A stretch of 64,000 nucleotides of DNA from Diaporthe sp. PMI_573 (taxonomy: Eukaryota > Ascomycota > Sordariomycetes > Diaporthales > Diaporthaceae), in contig JAJTUP010000078.1 of the NCBI GenBank assembly GCA_021399435.1, forward strand, positions 202,090-266,089. The letters are read 5' to 3'. This document shows positions 8,862-19,914 of the stretch, piece after piece. The notes below the pieces were generated by a model. That model ran no database searches, was not told where the DNA came from, and saw only the letters and a list, made by a program, of their open reading frames with translations. Position 1 is the stretch's first letter, and each line of letters opens with the position of its first letter. Position numbers and translations under genes: made by a program.

Positions 8862-11800
8862 ATGGTGCACCAGCAGCAGGACGATCAGATCCGGCAGAGC
8901 GCCGTGACGTGCAAGGCCGCCTTTGATGCCTGCGCGGCAAACCCGGCCTTGAAAGAGGATGCGTGGATCCGGTCTGTACAGGGCGACTTCAATCTTTGGT
9001 GTTCTGCCATCAAAGCAACGAATCAGGGCAAGTCGTCGATGGACCGCCGCCTGTCAAAGCACCCTGACCTGTGCGAAACTGTGTGCGACTTGCTCATGGG
9101 CTTGACGACATCGGTGGAAAGATATGAAAAGATTGTCTCTACCCTATGTAAGCTCTGAGATATATATATATGCCTGTGGGAAGACTGAAGCATCGGTCAA
9201 GGTGATAGCTAATCTCTAGGCGCACAGCACTTGTGACGTGCGACATCAACCCGGAGAACCCAACCGAGGCTCAATCATGCCTATCGGACCTAAGTAGTCG
9301 CTCGTCCGAGGACGTAATGTCGGACGGATCCAGTTTCTCGGAATCGCTCTCCCAGTCCACGACTTCTAATCCGATTCTTGCGGAATACGTCTCTTATATC
9401 CGAACCATCCTAGACGAACTCACCAGAATCTCCCTCGCCGTACGCCGGGCGGGGGCAAAGTACCGGGTCGGGAAAGCGTACTCCGAATTGAATGAGGAGA
9501 AGTACAAGAACTTTCGCAAGCATCTCACCAGTATCGTTCTTGCGTCTTTCGAAGACCAAGAGGCGAAGGGTCTTTCTGCTGAAGAAAAGATGCACCGAGT
9601 CTCGGATGAGACGAGACTGAGCAACGTTCAGATGGACTTGGTGAAAGTCAATATTCTTCGAAGGAATCGCATCGAAGATTACACACAAAAATCAACCTCG
9701 GAGAGCCGGCTTGAGGCGAACCCGCAAGTGGACCGGCGTCGAGGTCCAGACAGACTTCTAAATCAAGCCGCTACTATTACCCAGCCCAGCGCTGTCAGCT
9801 CAAGCGCGAAACAGCCTGCAGTTGCTGTCCCGATTCGTCTGCAGACGCAGCAGGAACCTCGGCTCAACGCGCCGTCCACAACTTCCACTGATGCCAAAAC
9901 TGCAACGGCTATTGACTCTCAGCTGGAGAGCAAAGACATATGGCGGGGCAAGGGTTCCTCAAGAGTCACTAAGATGACCAGGATCGCCGCATCACAAGCT
10001 TACCCACGCTGCCCAAAGCCCCGGCCCAACGAGCCGCTGATATGTCCCTACTGTAATGAGAGACTGCCATCTGCCTATTCCGAACATGATCTGAGCTGGA
10101 AGTATGTACTAGCATATGGTTCCTAGACCCGAGATCTGAAGTGCCTAAGTGTAGACCAGGAAGCTAATTCAGCCACAGAGCTCATGTCGCCCAGGACATA
10201 GTCCCATATTCCTGCATAATTGACGGCTGCGAGACGCCACATGAGATGTATCTTACAGCTGACAAGCTGCTTGGTCACATGATTGAGAAGCACTCCTCGC
10301 CGAGATGGACTTGCGATTACTGTTCGTACGGCTTGGATCCATCCGAACAGCCAAATGACCAAACGCAACAAGACTTCACCAGCGCGGAGGAGTGGGAGTC
10401 CCACATTGAGGAGGCCCACTGTGATATCGTGTCCGCGGCGCAGCGGCCTGTCCTCGTCGAGCTCAGTAAACGGCAGATGATCGGACCTCTTTCCTGTCCT
10501 CTGTGCGAATTTGCCATGGGTATGGCTGCGAGTGTCGACGACCACATTCTCAAACACTTGCATGAGTTCTCTCTCCGAGCCTTGCCCGAAGATACCGGTG
10601 AGCTGGTTGAGAAGGGGAGCACCGCATTGCAAGGGTCCAGTAGCGCAGCTGCCCTCTCGTTCACCAAAGAGGAGTGGACGGCCGAGATTGTCCTCGACTA
10701 CCCCAGCTTGGACCTAGCCAATATTCGAGAATTTGGACGAGACTTCGAATCAATTATAACCTCACACTTCAACGAGCACTCCCCTCTTTGCAAACAGCTC
10801 GAACAGACGATTCTACATCTCTGGGACGCCACCCAGCCTGTTTCTGAGCTCTGGGGCTCATTGTTCTGGATCATTATGGGTGCTAGAGCAACTTGCCTGG
10901 AGTATATTGAAGCCAAGCAATACCACCCAATCGAGGGAAAGGTGCAGAAGACCTTACTCACGGAAGAGATGGTCGAGGATATCATCCTTCAAGATGTAAA
11001 TCGCCTCCTTGGCGCCACAGCAAACAGTCTACCGTACCTTGATGCTAAGATACAAAGTGAGTGCATGCCGCGGAACCATAGCCAAGAGTCCTCAAGCAGG
11101 GCAGCAAAGCAGCAAGCAGGAGAGCTTAGTCAAGCATGGCTACTAAGCGTATCATAGGTGATATTCCTCTCTACGGTAATCTCCGACCTGCGAATCGCGA
11201 CCTAGTCGGCCGTGAAGAAATACTCCAAGAGTTAGAATCTCTTCTTTTCGTTCGTGCCAACCGGTTCAAAACCATGCACCACCTTTCTGGGGACGAAACC
11301 GCAGCAATGCGGTTCGAAGGTGCCATCAGGCATATTAATTATTTGGGCAACCAAACGAATATCATTGTCGAGGGGGATAGCGGCATTGGCAAGACGGAAA
11401 TTGCCCTCAATCTTGCCAACGAGATGAGGAAACAATCTGAAGACTGGACAATTCTCTGGGTCCACGCTCAGAGTGAGGAGTCTGTCCGAGCTTCATACGC
11501 GCAAATCTTGCTAGATCTGGGATTGCAAGGATTGCCAGGTCCTGTTCTCGGTGGCGAAATTGCTGACAGAGCGATACGCACGCTATTGTATCATCTCACG
11601 TGGACGTATACGGGACACTGGCTGATGATCTTGGATGGCCTTGACACTCCAGGTGCGGTGTACCTGAAGCTTGCTAACATGTTACCTCGCGCGGGCAGAG
11701 GGGCTTTCCTCTTCACCACTACATATCCACAGCTTGCCCAACTTTTTGGCCCGGCGGAACTGATCGAGGTTCCCCCATTGGATAACGATGCAGCTCTCGA

Positions 11801-12698
11801 GCTTTTCATATCCGCTCGAGGAGAACCCCTGCTCTCAGAGGATCTGCCCTTGGCCAAAGAGATCTCTGGTGGTGTCAAAGGGCTGCCTTTGAGGATCATT
11901 GAGGCGGCGTCGCAACCACTTCAAGCCGGCGATGGGGGCACCGCAAGTCTCCACAGCCACGGTTCAGAGGCACTTGAAGATGATCGATTTACCGAGCGTA
12001 TCCAACTCCTATCACTGCAGTATCGATATCCTGACGCCAAATTGTCCCTCCTGGAGCAGATCAACGCCTCGATAAGTGCGCGCCGCAGAAGATTGCTATA
12101 TGGCATGCGACATGCCCAGAAGCTAGCCTCTGAACGAGATGTCAACACAGAAGGCGCGGCGAAGGCAGTACCCAAGCCTGATCCACTTGAGATTTCTTCC
12201 ACAGCCCCTAGAAGGTTGGATACGACACTTTTGCGTAGACCAGTAATGGCCCTCTCCGTAGTTAGCAGGGTTGTTTCAGTTCGAGAAGCTATCGACTATC
12301 CCAGCGTACCGACTTTGCCATCATTGCAAAAAACGGTTCCTTGTCCGTTCTGCTTCACGCCATTAGAAGGACGCAATCTAGTGGTCGAGTCCTGGAAAGC
12401 CCACGTGGATAGAGATATTCAACCATACGTTTGTATATCGGAAGACTGCCTTGACCCTCCAACGTTTTTTGCCCGCTATAGCGACTGGATGCGCCACATG
12501 CAAGATCAGCACACAATGAATTGGGCCGAAAAAATACACACGACCGGATGCGAGACCGAAAACCTTCGGAAGCCGCTTACGTGTCCGCTGTGTGAGGGTG
12601 TGCCCGAGGTCGCTTCAAGTTCTGACGCGGAAGCACTTCTTAAGCTCCACCATCACATTGCAAAGCATCTGAAGTCTATTGCATTCCTTTCGATCTGA
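8862..12698 (+). CDS. NB-ARC NLR (STAND) protein flanked by C2H2 zinc-finger regions
   Basis: Four exons (8862-9147, 9228-10101, 10179-11056, 11158-12698) total 3,579 nt (1,192 residues). The introns (80, 77 and 101 bp) keep the frame, with branch sites such as GCTAAT and TACTAAG. Order: a helical N-terminal region (1-95); a Ser-rich linker and second helical region with DELTRISLAVRRAG; a C2H2 block spanning the second intron (from CPYCNERLP, about 370, to about 490, ending LKHLHEFSLRALP); then the NB-ARC ATPase with Walker A GDSGIGKT (about 752-759) and Walker B WLMILDGLD (about 834-842). A second C2H2 block (about 1077-1190) replaces the usual C-terminal WD40, TPR or ankyrin repeats. It is probably a cytosolic or nuclear switch for allorecognition or immunity. 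It is divergent from the protease and 27 bp upstream of the next gene. Confidence 0.85.
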
Positions 12699-12725
12699 GG
12701 TCTAGTTGATGACAGGGACTACTCC

Positions 12726-14189
12726 ATGGACAGCATGTCGGACAACCAAGGTGCATCTTCCCGGGGGAGCGTCGGCATTTCAGAAGTCACTGATGGCATT
12801 CCCGAAACCATTGTCCTCAAGAATGGGTCGGTATCGGTGGACGGACAAATTTTTGCCGGCGAACCGCCGCTCCTCGATCCGGAATTTTTTTTCGATGTTC
12901 CATGTTACGAGGAGTATCCGCAGGCCCATCCTGTTCTGGAACATATAGCAGCTTTGCGTATGCTTTCAAGTCAGGACCGCCCGCCCGAGTTTGCCGACTT
13001 CGACGATGGGGAGCGTCTACCCTTGAGACTCTACGAAGAGCTGGATCCCGGGCAGGAAGGGCTCAAGACATATCCCGCCAAGGTTGACGCCCCGCTGATG
13101 TACGACACCGGGCACGGATCCGACTACAGCATCATGGTGGAGCGTCTGCTCTCTGTGGACGGCTGGGAGACGACGTCGGGCGACGGCAAGACGAGAACGC
13201 AGCCCATGACACTCATCGTCTTCAAGCTCGCCGTGAAGTGCACCAGCTTGAACGGCCGTGTGAAGTCCATCAAGGCGACAGTCGAGTTCGAGAACCAAAA
13301 GACCGGCAGGCAGGCCGACCCCGAGGTTGAGGCGTGGGCTCCCTTTCGCGAGCTGCAGCCGACCAACCCCACGCTAGTCAATATAAAACGGACAGACAAC
13401 AAAGATACCCACGCAGGGACCGCCACGCAGGCTGACCCTGAGGTTGAGGCAGGGACTCTCTTTCACAAGCTAGAGCTGACTAACCCTGTTGAGCCGTGGA
13501 CTCCCTTTCACACGCTGCAGCCGACCAACCCCACGCTGGTCGATGTGAAACGGACGGACGACAAGGATGCCCGCGCAGGGCCGGCAAAGGAAAGTATCAC
13601 GGGCTCGGGGGGGTGGAAGAGGGACAGCGAGATCTCTTTTGAGCGCCGATATTGGGATCGAGCCTATGCCTACGCCGAGATGGACAACACTACCGGCAAA
13701 CGTGGAGGCGTGACCTGGGTCATGGAGCAGAGCGAGATGCAAAACAACGGCGTCCTGCCGGAGATCTTTACGGCGGTGCTCCTCAAGAGGGAGTCTGCCG
13801 AAGCGCCTTACGTCGTCAACTTCAGGATCAGGGTTCAAGGTGGCAGTGTGTACGGCTTCACGAACCAGATCAAGCGGGTCTTTAACCTGGGCCCGGTCTC
13901 TACGAAGCCTTTTCTCGTCCGGCCGGCGACTGAGGCCAAGGTCAGGTACGAAGGAAACCTGTTTTTGGGGTGCGTCAATGCGGACAATCTGGGAAGTTTG
14001 AGGGCCAAAGACTCTGTCACCGGATTGACCATCGTGAGCGGGGCGGGCTCGGCGCATGTTGAGACTGCCCAGGGGGGCCGTGGTGGTGACAGGGACCCTG
14101 GTAAGGACACGTCCGAGGATGATGGTGGAGAGGCTGACCAAGGGGGCGGAGGTCGGCAAAGTGATACGGACGGAGGAGTTGGAGGGTAA
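12726..14189 (+). CDS. Uncharacterised fungal protein with internal duplication
   Basis: A 487-residue single-exon protein starting 27 bp after the NLR stop, so the two may share a transcript or be functionally paired. I do not recognise a named domain. The C-terminal half (from WDRAYAYAEMDN to PYVVNFRIRVQGG and IKRVFNLGP) looks like a beta-rich fold and resembles hypothetical fungal proteins I recall, without a firm name. A segment containing PFRELQPTNPTLVNIKRTDN recurs about 54 residues later as PFHTLQPTNPTLVDVKRTDD. The DNA copies are near 13334-13418 and 13497-13580, with a degenerate partial copy between. The last 45 residues are Gly/Asp-rich and disordered. No signal peptide or transmembrane segment is seen. 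Confidence 0.7.
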   Translation: MDSMSDNQGASSRGSVGISEVTDGIPETIVLKNGSVSVDGQIFAGEPPLLDPEFFFDVPCYEEYPQAHPVLEHIAALRMLSSQDRPPEFADFDDGERLPLRLYEELDPGQEGLKTYPAKVDAPLMYDTGHGSDYSIMVERLLSVDGWETTSGDGKTRTQPMTLIVFKLAVKCTSLNGRVKSIKATVEFENQKTGRQADPEVEAWAPFRELQPTNPTLVNIKRTDNKDTHAGTATQADPEVEAGTLFHKLELTNPVEPWTPFHTLQPTNPTLVDVKRTDDKDARAGPAKESITGSGGWKRDSEISFERRYWDRAYAYAEMDNTTGKRGGVTWVMEQSEMQNNGVLPEIFTAVLLKRESAEAPYVVNFRIRVQGGSVYGFTNQIKRVFNLGPVSTKPFLVRPATEAKVRYEGNLFLGCVNADNLGSLRAKDSVTGLTIVSGAGSAHVETAQGGRGGDRDPGKDTSEDDGGEADQGGGGRQSDTDGGVGG

Positions 14190-14410
14190 GACGTTGAGGA
14201 CGAGGTTGAGAGCAGCATGCTTTCTACTGTACCAGGCGCGTGACCGCAGTCGCACATGTCCGATTCTGCTGCCCTATCTTGCATAGAAAGCTGTTTAGCC
14301 TGGCCATTCCGGGGCGGAGCTGGACTAGTATGTCGATTTCTCTTTACTGGGTTGTACAGAACAAGTATGTTTGCCTGGCAGCGCTTTGTCTATCCGCCTC
14401 GGGTAGTTCC

Positions 14411-14830
14411 CTATGCCCTCAAAGCAACCATGCATATTCCGGCTATCCTCACCAGGGCCTCAGAAGCCTTGGTAAGGACAGTACGGAGAAAAGCCTCGAG
14501 GTCCCTGGTTGCCCTTTTGTACCACTCGCCTGCAAGGATATACGATTGGCGGTTGAAATCTCTCCAGCGGTACACAAATACTCTGAAAGGAGAGGTGAAG
14601 GTCCTGTTTTCGAGCTCTGGGTCGAAGTCCTCATTAGGGCCAAGGACAACGTGAAGGTCCCTTATCTCAGGGATCCTGGATGGTGATAGAAATGGTGATC
14701 CAGCGGCCCTTGGAGGGGAGCAGGTCAGTGACAGTGGGAACGTCGTAGAAGGTGTAGTGTGGATGACGCGGCCGTCCAGTTTGGAAGCCTCGATTAGTAT
14801 CCGCCGTTTGACGGTTTTACGACAGTAATT
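14411..14830 (-). pseudogene. Frameshifted coding remnant of unknown family
   Basis: Two minus-strand stretches read like protein but lie in different frames. One begins at 14759 with HYTFYDVPTVTDLL and runs to ISITIQDP. The other runs from about 14680 to a stop at 14411 and includes HVVLGPNEDFDPEL and VYRWRDFNRQSYILAGEW. A further in-register piece with EASKLDGRV lies just upstream. Three frames for one apparent protein suggest an inactivated gene. The family is not recognised. The open frames on the opposite strand here are probably fortuitous. Confidence 0.35.
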
Positions 14831-15075
14831 CGTGAATTTTCTCGCCTTTGCCTAGCTGCAGCTTTGTAAGGGGTGTCATGGTGGGCAAAACTGTGTTGTG
14901 GTGAGTGCCCCAAGCAGTGGCCGGGCTACGAGGTGACGCGTTAAGCGAAATTTGAAAAATAGGAAGGTTAGCGGAATTGAAAAGAGGAAAACAAAGCAGC
15001 TTCGGCTAGGCAGCATCTTTTTCTCTTCATCAAGGACAGTAACACTACATACCACAATCCATCGACATAGCTGGC

Positions 15076-15876
15076 ATGAACCCTGGCACCCCAACCTTAT
15101 CATCCCTGATACGCGAAAGATCAATTATCGCCGCTATGGACAACGGAAGCGTCGAAAGTACAACGAACGTCATCTATCAGGACCCCGGTCACAATTATAT
15201 CATATATCAACGTCGTGATACCGCGACATCTCCCGCTTCATTGCGCAAAACAGTTAATACGAAGCCCAATCCGCCCTCTGATATTCCCTTACACGGTACG
15301 CCACAACCTTACACCTCCCACACTTCTTCGTCCTATCCGTCCTCCTACACACCTACCAAGGAACTAACTCCACTGTCCTATACTTCCCACCCTCGTCCCC
15401 AGCCCTCTATCATCATATGCGTAGGACATAAGTAGTGGCCAGGATGATTTAAAGATCCAGAAGATGGTCTTAGCGCGGAGAAGTCCGAAGTCTTAGCTAA
15501 AAGGCGCAAGAGCGAGAAAGTCGATACATGGGATGCCCTATGGCAGCTTCTATTCCCTGCAGATCAGGCTGTTCCGAGTCCGCGTAAGTATAACCCCGGC
15601 TTCTCACAATGACAGAGATGCATAGAATCTCTCCGAAAGTTGCTGACTCGAGGGGACGTAGATTATGAACAGCCAATTGAGCTTGATGAGGTACAAGAAA
15701 AATACTACCACGAGCAAAGCATTACCCGATTCTTTCAAAGAATCTCTCACCCGGTACATGAGGATGGATACCGGTACATTTTCAAGATTTTCAAGAAGAT
15801 TAGAAAGACTTTTCAAGCATCTTTACTGCGATCTCTGAGGCTACAGTATGGAAGGCGGACGCTGGGTAGAACCTGA
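15076..15876 (+). pseudogene. Remnant of a fungal C2H2/regulatory-type gene
   Basis: The piece at about 15460-15590 reads EDGLSAEKSEVLAKRRKSE and then WDALWQLLFPADQAVPSP. This matches a region common in fungal C2H2-associated proteins (a Lys/Arg-rich stretch, then LW..LFP.D..VPSP). A possible donor (GTAAGTATAA, about 15584) leads to 15640-15876, which encodes DYEQPIELDEVQEKYYHE. The 119-residue open frame at 15076-15435 is Pro/Ser/Thr-rich and may be an upstream piece. No zinc finger or complete gene model could be assembled, so it is treated as decayed. Confidence 0.35.
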
Positions 15877-17417
15877 GACAAACGCCGAACATGCCCTTGG
15901 TTCTTGGAGGATAAAACATTTGCCCATGTTTCATTGCAATCGAGGAAGAGTTTAGCACGGAAATCAAACCTAAATTCAGAGGCACTCCTGCCACCACATT
16001 AGAACACCCGCATCTGTGAAGGCCGGCGTTTCCAACAGGTGGACGAGTCCCGACGGCCCGAGCTCCCGTATGTCATTGCAGCCAGCATACACGCAGCACC
16101 GGCAAACCACTCATAATTGACAAACGATCGGGGAGGTGAAAGTCACGTTTTACAGCCGCGTGAATGATCGAGCAGGTGCATTTGAAATTGCATTGGATTT
16201 TGCCTTCGCTTTAGTCGGGTCCTTGCGAAATGCTGCGAAGACTGCTTGCGCAATAATGCGCAATACCCAGATAATCAACAGAATCACAGTATTTTGGGCG
16301 ATGTTCTGGTACTGTAACTGTCGACAGTACTCGACTTGACTTACGCAACATCATCTCTGATGAAAAATGGGCTTGCGATGTGAGGTGGGAGTATTGCCAA
16401 GCGCACCCTGCCGAGACGTTGGCGCCACAATGAGAGACGAGAGCTGAACAAGAAGTTCTTATCGAACTTCAAAGCTGACTACTAACAAAAAGGGCGTACT
16501 TTTGTGATGGTGGCGTACTTCTATGAAGAGCTTCACAGCACAAGTCCAGGGCTGTAGAAAGTTCTCAAAAGCACAGTATTTGTCTGATCACAGACTTTAG
16601 TGAGTGACTAATGAACGGGAGTAGCTACTGTACAATAACGTGAATTTTGGACTCGGGGAAAGAATGGCGATCCAATAGCGACAGCAGATACTGTAACGCG
16701 GGGGCTTTCGGTTGGAAATATTCTGTTGACCTCCAATTAGGATCATACAGTAGTCCTGACTGCAGTGCCAATCACGATAACGTTCAATGCCTATGCCCCG
16801 TTGCCCCTACGTCCCGCAATTTTTAGCCTCTTGGAGGGGGCGCATCCTCCACGCTGGGCATAATATTGGTGACTTAAGACTATTGTCCCAGAATTCACGC
16901 GTCGCAAAGAGACACCCAAGCTTAGATAGTCTGACCACTTTCGACGACCAAGATCCATGTTGTTTTTGGCTTGACGGAGGAAGCCTGTATTTATATCCTG
17001 AATAGGTATGCCATTTGGTGCGAAGTAAAAAAAGCTGTGTCCAGGGTTGAAGGTTCCATCACGGGGCGTGACTCCGAGACATGTTGTGCCTCATCTCGAC
17101 TCCATAAGGATTCTTGACCCAATGACGTTTCCAAGACAGCCACCCGACCAGCGTCTTCCTAAATGTATGAGCGCAGTTCGTGCAAAGATTCGCAGTCATT
17201 CATAGGACCAGAAACACTTTTGCTTTAGAAGTTTAATGGGCAGAAGTGGCTAGGAAGGGTTTCTTACCAGATATCGTGGCCGGCACTAGAGCTTCTCGCG
17301 AGTACTAGGCAGTATGCTTTAAAGATGCTTTAAGAAAAAGCCCCACGAGGCTACTGTACGGCTTTAAGCTGCGACTGCCCTATCTACACTTAGTACGGCT
17401 TAATTTGTGCTAATCGA
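15877..17417. other. Intergenic, no gene seen
   Basis: Short open frames only, none with a recognisable domain or supporting splice signals. A CTGTCGACAG palindrome lies near 16317, and short CAGTA/TACTG inverted motifs recur between 16300 and 16760. Confidence 0.5.
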
Positions 17418-17858
17418 ATGGCCGATAAAGAGGAAGTAGACTTTTCCCCCGAGAAGGCAGACGTTTACAAAGTTTACTGGCTTGACCGTGACCTCTTACT
17501 CGAAAACCCGCTTCTTATGGTCTTCTCGCCAAAGAAGGTTACGGCGACTAAGGGGAGACCTTGTGAGACAGCTATATTTGCAGCCAACGAGAAAGGCGTC
17601 TTTCAGAGTAGTAGCAGCCGTGGGAAGGCCGTGATGGGCAAGAGGACGACATCAACGACGACCAGTCTGGGCAGTAAGGCTGGCAATAAAACGAGGGCAA
17701 CGATAGCTTTAATTCAGCGTATTAACTCGGCTTTCGAGCATAATGACTCGATCCTGGATGAAGAGGACAGCCGTAGCGGCGGTGGCCAGCGAGAAGCCGT
17801 CCGGCGAGACCAGCGACTAGTGGCCAGGCTTACGAGGCAAAGCAACCGCCAGCCTTAG
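17418..17858 (+). CDS. Hypothetical protein, 146 aa
   Basis: An ATG-initiated open frame encoding a low-complexity protein rich in Ser, Thr, Lys and Arg. It begins with an acidic segment (EEVDFSPEKADVYKVYWLDRD) and ends in a basic tail (RRDQRLVARLTRQSNRQP). No known domain is recognised and no intron is needed. It could be a small gene, the leader of a degraded retroelement, or chance. The sequence after it to 18628 contains no convincing gene. Confidence 0.25.
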   Translation: MADKEEVDFSPEKADVYKVYWLDRDLLLENPLLMVFSPKKVTATKGRPCETAIFAANEKGVFQSSSSRGKAVMGKRTTSTTTSLGSKAGNKTRATIALIQRINSAFEHNDSILDEEDSRSGGGQREAVRRDQRLVARLTRQSNRQP

Positions 17859-18628
17859 AAGCGAAGAGCCGAAGGCACGGCGTTGCCGGCGGCTATACCC
17901 TTAAGTTCAAGGCCAACGGCTAAAAAGTAGCGGACGGGTGGAGGTCTTCTGAGACCTCTCCCACAGGAGGTGACGTCTTAGAGACTTGGTAAGCTCAGTT
18001 GACATTATGTTGTGGCGTGTCGTTCTGGGAGAGAAGGCGATGGGTTGGCCGACACCGTTGCTAGTAGACGTGATGGGCTTGGCAGATGAGCATGGCACCT
18101 CGTTGATAGATCGCAGGGAGCCAGCACGGGGCTTTCGCTTTATCATTAGAGGCGCTTCATCGGAGTTGTTAATGAGAGCCACGACGAAAGCGCCGCCGAG
18201 GTTGTTTCGTGCACGCTGTAGGATAACAGAAGTTGACAGTGAGGCGATGTAACTGAGGTGAGGCGCCGGGCCAAGACGCAGGACGGCATCACAAACTGTA
18301 CAGCATTATTTTGAAATCAGTATGGTATGTACTGTATTACATATATAATGTGTTCGTATGTACAATTTTCAATTTTATTTTGTTTTGTTTTGGTCTTCTC
18401 CGTACTTCTGTTGTATAGTGTATCTTTTTGAGAACTGTTTACCTCGGTTTGATCAAAGTACCAAGCTTTGCATCAGCAGTTCCGGCGAAGCCAGCTGAGC
18501 AGAGAATCAACGTGACTACCAGGCCAGCGCAGCAGGTCACCGCATAACTTGGCAGGCCGTCAGCGCACATAGTATTTGCGTCAGACTTGTATTAAAATCA
18601 TTCTGTGGAACTCCATTCATTCTTCTAC

Positions 18629-19845
18629 ATAAGTTGCCGTGCCCACATTCCGCCCACCCCCTGATTGCGCCCACTCAGCCACACCAAAACAACCTATTAT
18701 ATCTCCACCATTTTAAGCTCAATTATTATGAATTTTAATACACTTATAGATTGAGCACACTTAGTTCTATATAAAATATCCCAAAAATTCTAGCTACTTA
18801 TCTTACTAGTATAAACTCAGAGTATCTTAAATTATACTCTTTGTCACGGCCGTGCCGGCCGTGCTGGCCGTGCCCTGCCCGAAGCCGTTGGGACCTAGAA
18901 CTAGGTCCGAGTTACGTAAGCCGCTGGCTTGATAAAACTCTGTATCCTGTCCTGGATCCTGTTTCGTAGCTCTTCGAGCTACGTCTTGTCAACAGAGCCT
19001 GTGCCTACCGAGGATAGAGCCTGTACGTAGTAAATAGAAGACCTGCCTGATCATCCTGACTGCTCGACGTCCACCTGCCCGGGAACCGCCTGCCTGCTAT
19101 CGTGACACTCTTATTTTATTAGTACTTATTATTTATTATATAAAATATCTATAGATATAAGTAATAGTTTTATATATACTTTAAAGATAGTACTAAAGAT
19201 TGACTATAAGAATATTAGAGTTTATTAATTACTTAGATGGAAAATAAAAATTTAACTTAAAATAATATTTCTTTATTTTTCAAATTTATTAAATACGTTA
19301 TATAAGTTTAAATTAATATTTTATATAAAGTCTATATACTATTTATACTTAGAAACCTTAAAAACCTTAAGTTTATATTCATTAATTATAGTTTTATACC
19401 AAGTTATAATATTTTAAAAAAAAGATTTTATAAAAAAAACTATACTTTATCTTATTATCCTATATAAGATAGATATTAATAAATTGTTTCTAATATAGTT
19501 TAATATAGGAATTTAATAGTATAAATAAAATACTAAATAAATTCTAATACTTTATTCAAGTTACTTATTTTAATTTTAAAAGTGTTAAGGTTTTCTATAT
19601 ATTAAGGTGTAATCCTTAACAGTTTTCTTCAACTTAGTATAAAATACTATAGAATAATATTAACCTCTTAAGATACTAAAGATAAATATTTAAATCGCTC
19701 CTTTAACCAATTTACTATATACATATAAAGTACTAAGACCTGGAAAAATAGTGGGGTAGAGAAATAAAGCTTTATAAAGTGGGTGTTTTGGTGAGAAAAG
19801 TGGGCGGAATCAGGGGGTGGGCGGAATGTGGGCACGGCACCTTAT
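18629..19845. mobile_element. AT-rich TIR element, probably RIP-degraded
   Basis: Long terminal inverted repeats bound this block. The left arm from about 18629 (ATAAG, T, TGCCGTGCCCAC, then ATTCCGCCCACCCCCTGATT) is mirrored at 19800-19845 with very few differences. Similarity continues inward to ACACCAAAACA. The interior outside the nested LTR is extremely AT-rich (19110-19740) with no open frame, as expected after repeat-induced point mutation. TIR length suggests a Tc1/mariner-pogo type element or MITE. The target duplication is not clear (possibly TA). Confidence 0.65.
18842..19107. mobile_element. Solo LTR of a retrotransposon
   Basis: A GC-rich 266-bp island inside the AT-rich element starts TGTCACG and ends CGTGACA, the inverted TG...CA ends of an LTR. 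It is flanked by the exact 5-bp duplication CTCTT (18837-18841 and 19108-19112). No internal retroelement coding remains, so it is a solo LTR left by LTR-LTR recombination, probably of a Ty3/gypsy or Ty1/copia element. Its base composition differs sharply from the surroundings. Confidence 0.85.
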
Positions 19846-19914
19846 ATAATTCACCCCTCAAACCATCTTCACAAGTAAAAGAACACATCCTCTTGCAAAA
19901 CACTTATTTCAAAC

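Noticed and set aside
11136..11157. Separate gene starting at ATG 11136 for the NB-ARC protein
   Set aside because: This ATG lies inside a well-formed intron (11057-11157, TACTAAG branch, CATAG end). Splicing joins the upstream C2H2 exon in frame.
13470..14284. Long minus-strand frames under the 12726-14189 gene
   Set aside because: Shadows of a GC-rich coding sequence.
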